From the NCBI GenBank assembly GCA_041688215.1, contig JBDNIO010000004.1, positions 1-52,014 of the forward strand: a stretch of DNA of 52,014 nt, in the 5' to 3' direction. The stretch is from JBDNIO01 sp041688215 (GTDB taxonomy: Bacteria > Pseudomonadota > Gammaproteobacteria > Nevskiales > Salinisphaeraceae). The notes under the pieces are model-generated. The model was given only the letters and a program-made list of their open reading frames with translations. It was not told the origin of the DNA and did no database searches. The translations under genes and the position numbers were made by a program. Positions 41,575-49,036 of the stretch are shown here, piece after piece (within the stretch, counting starts at the first letter, position 1; each line of letters opens with the position of its first letter).

Positions 41575-42336
41575 ATGAGAGTCTCCATAAAATCCCGTGA
41601 CGAACAGGCCGCGATGCGAAACTCCGGCCACCTGGCCGCACAAGTGCTGAGTATGATCGAGCCCCACGTGCAACCCGGTGTACCCACCGACGAACTCGAC
41701 GCAATCTGTCACAAATTCATCGTTGACGAGTTGGGCTCCGTTCCGGCACCGCTGAACTATCAGGGCTTTCCCAAATCCATTTGCACCTCGATCAATCATG
41801 TGGTTTGCCATGGTATTCCCGGCGACAAGAAGCTCAAAAAAGGCGACCTGCTGAACATCGATACCACCATTATCAAAGACGGCTTTCACGGCGATACCTC
41901 GCGCATGTTTCATGTGGGCCAAGCAAGCGTGCTTGCGCAGCGCGTGTCCGATGTGGCCCACGATGCACTGTTTATCGGCATTGAGGCGGTAAAACCCGGC
42001 GTGCACCTGGGCGATATTGGCGCAAAAATCCAGGCCTACGTGGAATCCCAGCGCTGCTCGGTGGTGCGCGAATACTGCGGACACGGCATCGGCCGCGAAT
42101 TTCATGAAGAACCGCAAGTCCTGCATTACGGCAAACCCGGCACCGGCCTTACCCTGGAACCGGGTATGACATTTACCATCGAGCCCATGGTCAATACCGG
42201 CAAACGCCACGTAAAACTCTTGCCCGACGGCTGGACGGTGGTCACCAAGGATCATTCGCTCTCCGCCCAATGGGAGCACACCCTGCTGGTAACCGATGAT
42301 AGCGTTGAAATTCTCACCCTGCGCGAGGGCGAATAA
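41575..42336 (+). CDS. map: Methionine aminopeptidase type I
   Basis: Removes the initiator methionine. 253 residues without the N-terminal zinc-finger extension of eukaryotic enzymes. The five metal ligands are visible: Asp in LLNIDTTIIKDGFHGDTSR (two Asp), His in YCGHGIGREFHEEP, Glu in FTIEPMVNTG, and Glu in QWEHTLLV. The TAA at 42334-42336 is only 2 nt before a 306-bp fold-back element that fills the space to glnD. Divergence from rpsB and linkage to glnD are normal for gammaproteobacteria. Confidence 0.97.
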   Translation: MRVSIKSRDEQAAMRNSGHLAAQVLSMIEPHVQPGVPTDELDAICHKFIVDELGSVPAPLNYQGFPKSICTSINHVVCHGIPGDKKLKKGDLLNIDTTIIKDGFHGDTSRMFHVGQASVLAQRVSDVAHDALFIGIEAVKPGVHLGDIGAKIQAYVESQRCSVVREYCGHGIGREFHEEPQVLHYGKPGTGLTLEPGMTFTIEPMVNTGKRHVKLLPDGWTVVTKDHSLSAQWEHTLLVTDDSVEILTLREGE

Positions 42337-42338
42337 CG

Positions 42339-42644
42339 GTGCTCTTTCAAACTGATATTGGCGTATGCAGCAAGGCTGCCCGTGCCTCGCTGGCGCTCAA
42401 CTCGCTGCGCTCGGGCAAGGCGCAGCGCGCAGGCAATGGCCCCACCCTTGGCAAGCGCTGCAACGCAGTCCATGGACGCGGGCAGCCTTGCCCTTCGTTT
42501 TATGTCTTGGCCACGGGAGCGCCTGTGCGCGCCAATCACGGCGTTACACTGGCTTGCCATAGAATAGCTATGGCGGCGCCAGCGTGCCTTGTGCTTGACG
42601 CGCACAGGCGCTCTGAATGCGTCAATATCAGTTTGGAAGAGCAC
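42339..42644 (+). repeat. 306-bp fold-back element (three-way-junction architecture) between map and glnD
   Basis: Outer arms 42339-42370 and 42613-42644 are complementary over 32 positions with four differences; three of them become G-U pairs in plus-sense RNA, leaving one mismatch. Inside are two independent stem-loops: 42370-42382 pairs with 42479-42491 (13 bp), enclosing CGCTGCGC/GCGCAGCG at 42403-42410 and 42420-42427; and 42517-42531 pairs with 42599-42613 (15 bp), closing around GCCATAG/CTATGGC at 42555-42573. The right outer arm contains GGAAGAG, the apparent ribosome site of glnD. No target duplication is evident. Open frames on both strands start MLFQTDI because of the symmetric ends and are not genes. 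Confidence 0.85.
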
Positions 42645-42646
42645 TA

Positions 42647-45325
42647 GTGGCCACAGTCAATCCCGCACCCACGGATTTATTTTCGCGTGATGTCCTGAAG
42701 CGGCTGGTAGCCGAGGTTGAGAGCAGCGATGAAATCTCCGTCGCCAGCTTTCGCAAGGTACTGCAGAATGGCCAGGCGCTACTGAAAGACGGCTTTGCCG
42801 CCGGCGCTTCTGCGGAAGACTTGGTGCACTTTCGCGCGCAACTGGTCGACAGCCTGCTGGTGCGCGCCTGGGATAAATATGTGGACGTGCCGGCTACCCT
42901 GGTAGCGGTTGGCGGCTACGGCCGTGGCGAATTATTGCCGGAATCAGACATCGACCTGCTGATTCTCTACCCCGAAAACGCACTGGAAGCCCTGCGCACC
43001 GGCATTGAAGGCTTCATCACTATGCTCTGGGACATCGGACTGCAAGTCGGCCACAGCGTGCGCTCCCCGGCTGAATGCGCCGAGCAGGCCGCTGACGACA
43101 TCACCATCATCACCAACATGATGGAAGCGCGTCAGCTCGTTGGCGATGGTGCTTTATTCAGCGCCATGGAAAAAACCATCGCGCCGCCGGAAATCTGGCC
43201 CGCCGATCTGTTTTTTGAGGGCAAGCTTGCCGAACAGAACACCCGCCATGCCCGCTTTGATGAAACTGCCTATAAGCTCGAACCCAATACCAAGGAATCC
43301 CCCGGCGGCCTGCGCGACATCCAGACCATCGGCTGGGTCGCCAAGCGCCATTTTGGCGCGAAAAGCCTTTACGGCCTGGTTGAACATGGCTTTTTGTCCG
43401 AACGTGAATACGTGGAACTCAAGCGCGGGCAGGCGTTTTTATGGCGCGTGCGCTTCGCGTTGCATATGCTCACCGGCCGCTGCGAAGACCGGCTGTTGTT
43501 TGACCACCAGATTCGTGTAGCGGAACTGTTCGGCTACCAGGATAAAAGCAACAACCTGGCCGTAGAGCAGTTTATGCAGAAATATTATCGCAATATCAAA
43601 ACGTTATCTGCATTAAATGATATTCTGCTGCAGCTATTTTCCGAGGCCATTCTGCACCGGGACGAGGCCGGCGAAACAACCCCGATCAACAGCCGCTTTC
43701 AGGCCCGCCACGGCTTTATTGAAGTCCGTGGTGACGAGGTATTCAAACGCACGCCGCGCGCCCTGCTGGAGATTTTCCACCTCATGCAGAAGCGCCCCAA
43801 ACTGACCGGCATTCGCGCCCACACTCTGCGTCTGATGCGCCGCGACCGGCATCTGATTAACGATGATTCTCGCAACAGCGTTCGCAGCCGCCGGTTATTC
43901 ATTGAGATATTGCGTCAGCGCAGCGGCGTAACGCACGCCCTAAGACGCATGAACCGCTACGGCATATTAGGCCGTTATCTGCCTAATTTCGGACACATTA
44001 TCGGGCGTATGCAATACGATTTATTTCATACGCTGACGGTAGACGAGCACACGCTTTTCGTCATCCGCAACCTGCGCCGCCTGTGCCTGCCCCGCTTTGA
44101 TGAGGAACTGCCCTTCGTCAGCCACATCATGCAGCATCTGGAGAAGCCGGAATTACTTATGATCACCGGCCTGTTTCACGATATTGCCAAAGGCCGCGGC
44201 GGCGACCACTCGATTCTCGGCGCGGAAGATGCCGCCCGGTTTTGCCGCGATCACGGTATTTCCAGCCACGATACCGAGGAAGTCTGCTGGCTGGTACGCA
44301 ACCACTTGATCATGTCGATTACTGCCCAGCGCAAGGATATCAACGACCCCCAGGTAGTCTATGAATTCGCCCAACAGGTCGATACCCAGGAACGGCTTGA
44401 CCGGCTCTTTGTACTGACCGTTTGCGACATTCGCGGCACTAATCCCGAGCTCTGGAATTCCTGGAAAGAAAGCCTGCTAACCGGGCTATACAATCACACC
44501 GCGCGCACCCTGGAACGCGGCCTGGCCAACCCGCTGGATGAGACCGAACTGGTACGCGAAACCCGCAGCGCCGCGGCCGCTATGCTGACACGCGCCAAGG
44601 TAAACACGCCCAAATTCCATGCCGTATGGAAGCACTTTGACAGCGACTACTTCCTGCGCCACAGCGCCACGGAAATAGCCTGGCAAACCCGCGCCATCAT
44701 TGCGCATAGCGAAGCCTTGAATGATGACGGCCCAGATACGCCCCTGGTTCAGGTGGCCGAAGTCGGCGATCAGGGCACTACCGTGTTCATGTATACCCGC
44801 GACCGCGACTATCTGTTCGGCCTAACCACCGGCGTGCTGGCGCAAGCCGGACTCTCCATTATGGACGCACGCATCAGCACCACCGGCAACGGCTACACGG
44901 TCGACAGTTACATGATCGCCGAAGCCGACGGCAGCGTAATTAATAACCCGGGCCGGCGCGAGGAAATCCGGCAGGCGCTGGCAGATGCAATCGCCAACCC
45001 GGATATTTCCGAAATCCAGGTCACCCGCCGCCAGTCCCGGCGTACGCGCGCATTCAACGTGCCCACCCAGGTTTATTTTCGAGACGATGGCAATCGCACC
45101 GTCATGGAGCTGATCACCGCGGATCGTCCTGGTCTGCTGTCCACCGTCGGCGGAGTATTTCGCAAACGCGGCATTCTGGTGGAAACGGCAAAAATCGGCA
45201 CCATTGGGGAGCGCGCCGAAGACGTGTTTTTCATCACCGACAGCGAACACAAACCGCTCAAAGACCGCGCCATGTTTCATCAACTGCGCCAGATTCTCAC
45301 GCGCGTACTGGACCGCACGCAATGA
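42647..45325 (+). CDS. glnD: Bifunctional [protein-PII] uridylyltransferase / uridylyl-removing enzyme
   Basis: The glutamine sensor that uridylylates and deuridylylates PII proteins (GlnB/GlnK), setting nitrogen assimilation. Starting at GTG 42647, with GGAAGAG 5 nt upstream, it has 892 residues (E. coli 890). Order: nucleotidyltransferase domain with VGGYGRGELLPESDIDLLIL (about 88-107), a linker helical domain, HD domain with TGLFHDIAKGRGGDHS, and two C-terminal ACT domains (starting about FMYTRDRDYLFGLTTG and MELITADRPGLLSTVGG). Its ribosome site lies inside the fold-back element. It overlaps dapC by 4 nt (ATGA). Confidence 0.97.
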   Translation: MATVNPAPTDLFSRDVLKRLVAEVESSDEISVASFRKVLQNGQALLKDGFAAGASAEDLVHFRAQLVDSLLVRAWDKYVDVPATLVAVGGYGRGELLPESDIDLLILYPENALEALRTGIEGFITMLWDIGLQVGHSVRSPAECAEQAADDITIITNMMEARQLVGDGALFSAMEKTIAPPEIWPADLFFEGKLAEQNTRHARFDETAYKLEPNTKESPGGLRDIQTIGWVAKRHFGAKSLYGLVEHGFLSEREYVELKRGQAFLWRVRFALHMLTGRCEDRLLFDHQIRVAELFGYQDKSNNLAVEQFMQKYYRNIKTLSALNDILLQLFSEAILHRDEAGETTPINSRFQARHGFIEVRGDEVFKRTPRALLEIFHLMQKRPKLTGIRAHTLRLMRRDRHLINDDSRNSVRSRRLFIEILRQRSGVTHALRRMNRYGILGRYLPNFGHIIGRMQYDLFHTLTVDEHTLFVIRNLRRLCLPRFDEELPFVSHIMQHLEKPELLMITGLFHDIAKGRGGDHSILGAEDAARFCRDHGISSHDTEEVCWLVRNHLIMSITAQRKDINDPQVVYEFAQQVDTQERLDRLFVLTVCDIRGTNPELWNSWKESLLTGLYNHTARTLERGLANPLDETELVRETRSAAAAMLTRAKVNTPKFHAVWKHFDSDYFLRHSATEIAWQTRAIIAHSEALNDDGPDTPLVQVAEVGDQGTTVFMYTRDRDYLFGLTTGVLAQAGLSIMDARISTTGNGYTVDSYMIAEADGSVINNPGRREEIRQALADAIANPDISEIQVTRRQSRRTRAFNVPTQVYFRDDGNRTVMELITADRPGLLSTVGGVFRKRGILVETAKIGTIGERAEDVFFITDSEHKPLKDRAMFHQLRQILTRVLDRTQ

Positions 45326-46524
45326 ATTCTCGCCTGCAATATCTACAACCCTATCCGTTTGAACGTCTGGCGAAACTGCTGGCGTGTGTCACCCCCAACC
45401 CCGAACGCAGCCCTGTTTCGCTGGCCATCGGCGAACCTAAACACCCGGCACCCGAAAGTGCGCGGCGCGCCTTGATCGAGAATCTGGACGGACTCTGCAA
45501 TTATCCGGCTAGCCGCGGCGAACCCGCGTTAAGAACTGCGATTGCGGGCTGGGTAACCCGCCGTTTTAATCTCCCGACCGGCGCCATCGATCCGGAAAAA
45601 AATATCATCCCGGTCGCCGGTACCCGTGAGGCCCTGTTTGCATTTGCGCAAGCCATCGTGAATACAGATCAGCCCAATGCGCGGGTGGTGATGCCCAACC
45701 CCGGCTACCAGATTTACGAAGGCGCGGCGTTACTTGCCGGCGCCACGCCCACTTACCTGCCCTGCACCGCCGACTCCGGTTTTCGCCCCGATCTGGACGC
45801 GATAACCGGTGCCGAGTGGGACCAGTGCCAATTGCTTTATCTGTGCTCGCCGGGCAACCCCACCGGCGCCGTGCTGTCCATGGAATATTTGCAGCGTGCC
45901 TGGCAGTTGGCCCAAAAGCATGACTTCGTCATCGCCTCGGACGAGTGCTATAGCGAAATTTATCCCGACGAGAACGCTGCGCCGCCAGGTTTACTGCAAG
46001 CCGCGCAGGCCGCGGGCAATGACCAATTCAAGCGCTGCATGGTGTTTCACAGCTTGTCCAAGCGTTCCAATTTGCCGGGGTTGCGCTCGGGTTTTGTAGC
46101 CGGCGACGCCGAACTCATCCGCGAATTTCTGCGTTATCGCACCTACCACGGCTGTACGCTGGCGCCACCCACCCAGGCCGCCAGTATTGCCGCCTGGTCG
46201 GATGAGGCACATGTGCTGGAGAACCGGCAACGCTACCGCGAGAAATTTGCAGCGGTGCTGCCTATCCTCGAGCCAATCATGGATGTGTCCGCGCCAGAGG
46301 GCGCCTTTTATCTGTGGCCCGCCCTGCAAGTCGATGACGAAATGCTGACCCGCGAATTAATGGCGCGCGAGAATCTTAAAGTCGTTCCCGGCCGTTATCT
46401 GGCACGCGACGCCAGCGCCGGAAATCCAGGCGCGCAACGCCTGCGCCTTACACTGGTGGCCAGTACCGAAATCTGCGTGGAAGCCGCGCACCGGCTGCGT
46501 CGCGTTTACGAAACCCTTGTATGA
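45322..46524 (+). CDS. dapC: Succinyldiaminopimelate transaminase DapC
   Basis: Transfers the amino group from glutamate to N-succinyl-2-amino-6-oxopimelate in the succinylase branch of lysine and meso-diaminopimelate synthesis. A 400-residue fold-type I aminotransferase: IGEPKHPAPESARRAL, LDGLCNYPASRGEPALR, MPNPGYQIYEGAALLAG, LCSPGNPTGAVLS, and the PLP lysine in VFHSLSKRSNLPGLRSGF. The dapC-dapD pair is typical of beta- and gammaproteobacteria that do not rely on ArgD for this step. Confidence 0.95.
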   Translation: MNSRLQYLQPYPFERLAKLLACVTPNPERSPVSLAIGEPKHPAPESARRALIENLDGLCNYPASRGEPALRTAIAGWVTRRFNLPTGAIDPEKNIIPVAGTREALFAFAQAIVNTDQPNARVVMPNPGYQIYEGAALLAGATPTYLPCTADSGFRPDLDAITGAEWDQCQLLYLCSPGNPTGAVLSMEYLQRAWQLAQKHDFVIASDECYSEIYPDENAAPPGLLQAAQAAGNDQFKRCMVFHSLSKRSNLPGLRSGFVAGDAELIREFLRYRTYHGCTLAPPTQAASIAAWSDEAHVLENRQRYREKFAAVLPILEPIMDVSAPEGAFYLWPALQVDDEMLTRELMARENLKVVPGRYLARDASAGNPGAQRLRLTLVASTEICVEAAHRLRRVYETLV

Positions 46525-46568
46525 GGTAGAATTCGCAGCCTGAATTTTCTCCTAACGCAAGGCAACCC

Positions 46569-47393
46569 ATGTCCGACCTGCAACAATCCATTGAACAAGC
46601 CTTCGAGCAGCGCGACCAGATTCGCCCTGATAACGCCGATTCCGCAATTCGCGATGCGGTTAGCGAAGCCATCGAACTTCTGGACAGCGGCCAGGCCCGC
46701 GTCGCGGAGAAAAAAGACGGACAATGGCAGGTTAACGAATGGCTGAAAAAAGCTGTACTTCTCTCCTTCCGTTTGCACGACAACCAGCTTATCGAGGGCA
46801 GTGAAACCCGCTTTTTCGACAAGGTGCCCGCCAAGTACGCCGAGTTTGATGACGCCGCGTTCCGTAAACAGGGCGCGCGCGTGGTACCGCCGGCCATGGT
46901 GCGCAAAGGCGCGTTCATAGCGCCCAACGCCGTGCTGATGCCCAGCTACGTAAACATCGGCGCCTATGTCGGCGAAGGCACGATGGTGGACACCTGGGCC
47001 ACGGTCGGCTCTTGTGCGCAAATCGGCAAGGGCGTGCATTTGTCCGGCGGTGCAGGCATCGGCGGCGTGCTCGAACCGTTGCAGGCCACCCCGACGATTA
47101 TTGAAGACAACTGCTTTATCGGCGCACGTTCGGAAGTAGTAGAAGGCGTAATCGTCGGTGAGGGCTCGGTGATCTCCATGGGCGTATTCATCGGTCAGTC
47201 CACACCGATTTATGATCGCGACAAAGACGAAATTATCCGCGGCCACGTGCCCCCCGGCTCGGTCGTGGTCGCCGGCAGCCTGCCGCGCGACAATCATCGC
47301 TACAGCATCAACTGCGCGATTATCGTGAAGCAGGTCACCGCCAGCACGCGTGCCAAGGTAAGTATTAATGAGTTGCTGCGCAGCGCGGAGTAA
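46569..47393 (+). CDS. dapD: 2,3,4,5-tetrahydropyridine-2,6-dicarboxylate N-succinyltransferase
   Basis: Succinylates tetrahydrodipicolinate with succinyl-CoA, the step that commits to the succinylase pathway. 274 residues, as in E. coli: a short helical N-terminal domain (IEQAFEQRDQIRPDN) and a left-handed beta-helix with PPAMVRKGAFIAPNAVLMPS, VGEGTMVDTWATVGSCAQIG and GGVLEPLQATPTIIEDNCFI. 44 nt separate it from dapC. Two hairpins follow before the yffB-like gene. Confidence 0.97.
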   Translation: MSDLQQSIEQAFEQRDQIRPDNADSAIRDAVSEAIELLDSGQARVAEKKDGQWQVNEWLKKAVLLSFRLHDNQLIEGSETRFFDKVPAKYAEFDDAAFRKQGARVVPPAMVRKGAFIAPNAVLMPSYVNIGAYVGEGTMVDTWATVGSCAQIGKGVHLSGGAGIGGVLEPLQATPTIIEDNCFIGARSEVVEGVIVGEGSVISMGVFIGQSTPIYDRDKDEIIRGHVPPGSVVVAGSLPRDNHRYSINCAIIVKQVTASTRAKVSINELLRSAE

Positions 47394-47406
47394 GGCCCAG
47401 CATGGA

Positions 47407-47501
47407 TTCCGGATCGGCTCTGGCGAGCCGTCCGGAAAGACGCTTGGCTGGATAACCGCATTAGTCCTGTCATTCCGGGCGCGCACCGTGCGACCCGGAA
47501 T
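47407..47501. repeat. Two palindromic hairpins in the dapD-yffB gap
   Basis: The 132-bp gap holds two stem-loops: TTCCGGA(T)CGGCTC/GAGCCGTCCGGAA at 47407-47436, and ATTCCGGG...CCCGGAAT at 47472-47501 inside a GTCATTCCGGGCGCGCACCG stretch. The second belongs to the GTCATTCC-type palindromes scattered in proteobacterial intergenic regions. Either may stabilise or end the dapCD transcript; no T-run is present. Confidence 0.65.
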
Positions 47502-47525
47502 CTATCTCCGTGTCAGCACGTAACC

Positions 47526-47882
47526 ATGCCCATCACCCTTTATGGCCTTAAAAACTGCGATACCTGCGGCAAAGCAAGCCAGTGGCTAAGCAAATCCGGA
47601 CTCACGTTTGAGTTTGTCGATATCCGGCAAGACGGCGTTGTAGGGAAGCATATGAATGACTGGCTTGAATCCGAGAGCTGGGGAACCCTGCTGAATCGTC
47701 GCAGCCGCACCTGGCGAGAATTAACCGATGCCGATCGTGACAACCTGGACGCTGAAAAAGCCAGAAAACTGATGCTGTCGCAACCCACGTTAATCAAACG
47801 CCCCGTTCTGGAACACGCCGGCGGGATCCTCGTCGGCTTTTCTGCCGCGCGCTATGAAACCGCGCTGGCCGGGGCGCTCTGA
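47526..47882 (+). CDS. yffB: ArsC-family (Spx/YffB-like) reductase
   Basis: A 118-residue thioredoxin-fold protein of the ArsC/YffB group, with the N-terminal redox motif C-DT-C in YGLKNCDTCGKASQWL, the family segment FEFVDIRQDGV and LIKRPVLEHAGGILVGFSA near the C-terminus. Its cellular role is not settled; glutathione-linked reductase activity is suggested for YffB. It precedes dapE with a one-base overlap (TGATG), exactly as yffB-dapE in E. coli. Confidence 0.9.
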   Translation: MPITLYGLKNCDTCGKASQWLSKSGLTFEFVDIRQDGVVGKHMNDWLESESWGTLLNRRSRTWRELTDADRDNLDAEKARKLMLSQPTLIKRPVLEHAGGILVGFSAARYETALAGAL

Positions 47883-49036
47883 TGGCCATGGCCACCGATG
47901 CCACGTTGGACCTTGCCTGCGAACTCATAAAGCGCCCGTCTGTAACGCCAGCCGATTGCGGTTGCCAAAGTCTGATTGGCGAACGCCTGGAGGCCTGCGG
48001 ATTCACGCTTGAAGCACTGCGCTTTGAAGACATTGATAACCTCTGGGCAGTCGCCGGCCAGGACAATAACAGGGGCGGGCCAATACTGTGTTTTGCCGGC
48101 CATACCGACGTAGTACCGCCGGGCGATGCTGAGGACTGGACTACAAGCCCGTTCGAGCCGCGTATGCAGGACGGCCTGTTGTATGGCCGCGGCGCGGCGG
48201 ATATGAAAGGCAGCCTGGCGGCCATGGTTACGGCCGCGGAGCGCTTTCGCGCCGCTCATCCGGGGCATGCCGGGCGTCTGGCGTTTTTACTCACTAGCGA
48301 CGAAGAAGGCCCGTCCATTCATGGCACCCGCGAAGTTATACAAACCCTGCAACAGCGCGGCGAGCAGATAACCTGGTGCGTGGTGGGCGAGCCCTCGAGC
48401 CAGAACGCACTCGGCGATACCATCAAAAACGGCCGGCGCGGGAGCTTGGGCGGCAAAATCACACTGCGTGGCCGCCAGGGCCACGTTGCCTATCCGCAAA
48501 ATGCGGACAATGCGCTGCATCGTCTGCTGCCTTTGCTGAGCGAGTTAATTACCATCGAATGGGATCAGGGGGATGAACACTTTCCTGCCACCAGCCTGCA
48601 AGTTTCCAACCTTCTGGCCGGTACTGGCGCAGATAACGTTATCCCCGGCCGCGCTACGGCACTTTTCAATTTACGCTACTCGCCGGCTTTGAATCCGCAA
48701 ACCATTCGTGAACGCGTCGATGCGTTATGCGAACGCTACAGCGCCAATGTCGAAATCGAATGGCATCACTCCGGCGAGCCGTTCATCTCCGAATCCGGCG
48801 AACTGCTGGATGCGGCCAGCAGAGCCGTGCGAGCGGTCACCGGTCAAAGCCCGCAGCTATCTACCGCAGGCGGCACTTCGGACGGGCGCTTTATCGCCCC
48901 CACCGGCGCCCAAGTGGTCGAGCTTGGGCCCGTCAACGCCAGTATCCATCAGGCCGATGAACACGTGCGCATGGACGACCTGACTCGCTTAAGCGCGATT
49001 TATGATCGCATCATGCAACAGCTTCTGACGGCTTGA
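47882..49036 (+). CDS. dapE: Succinyl-diaminopimelate desuccinylase
   Basis: Hydrolyses N-succinyl-LL-diaminopimelate to LL-diaminopimelate, completing the succinylase branch. A di-zinc M20 enzyme of 384 residues (E. coli 375). Metal ligands: His in CFAGHTDVVPPGD, bridging Asp in YGRGAADMKGSLAAMV, catalytic Glu pair in TSDEEGPSIHG, and a C-terminal His in NASIHQADEHV. Together with dapC and dapD it forms one lysine/cell-wall operon. Its last 26 bp overlap, tail to tail, the patatin gene on the other strand. Confidence 0.97.
   Translation: MAMATDATLDLACELIKRPSVTPADCGCQSLIGERLEACGFTLEALRFEDIDNLWAVAGQDNNRGGPILCFAGHTDVVPPGDAEDWTTSPFEPRMQDGLLYGRGAADMKGSLAAMVTAAERFRAAHPGHAGRLAFLLTSDEEGPSIHGTREVIQTLQQRGEQITWCVVGEPSSQNALGDTIKNGRRGSLGGKITLRGRQGHVAYPQNADNALHRLLPLLSELITIEWDQGDEHFPATSLQVSNLLAGTGADNVIPGRATALFNLRYSPALNPQTIRERVDALCERYSANVEIEWHHSGEPFISESGELLDAASRAVRAVTGQSPQLSTAGGTSDGRFIAPTGAQVVELGPVNASIHQADEHVRMDDLTRLSAIYDRIMQQLLTA

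Noticed and set aside
42252..42647. Two open frames starting MLFQTDI, one on each strand, between map and glnD
   Set aside because: Both start in the symmetric ends of the fold-back element, which explains the identical N-termini; no protein family is matched.
46506..47486. Open frame of 326 codons on minus, antisense to dapD
   Set aside because: dapD on plus has full hexapeptide-repeat structure; the antisense frame is a shadow.
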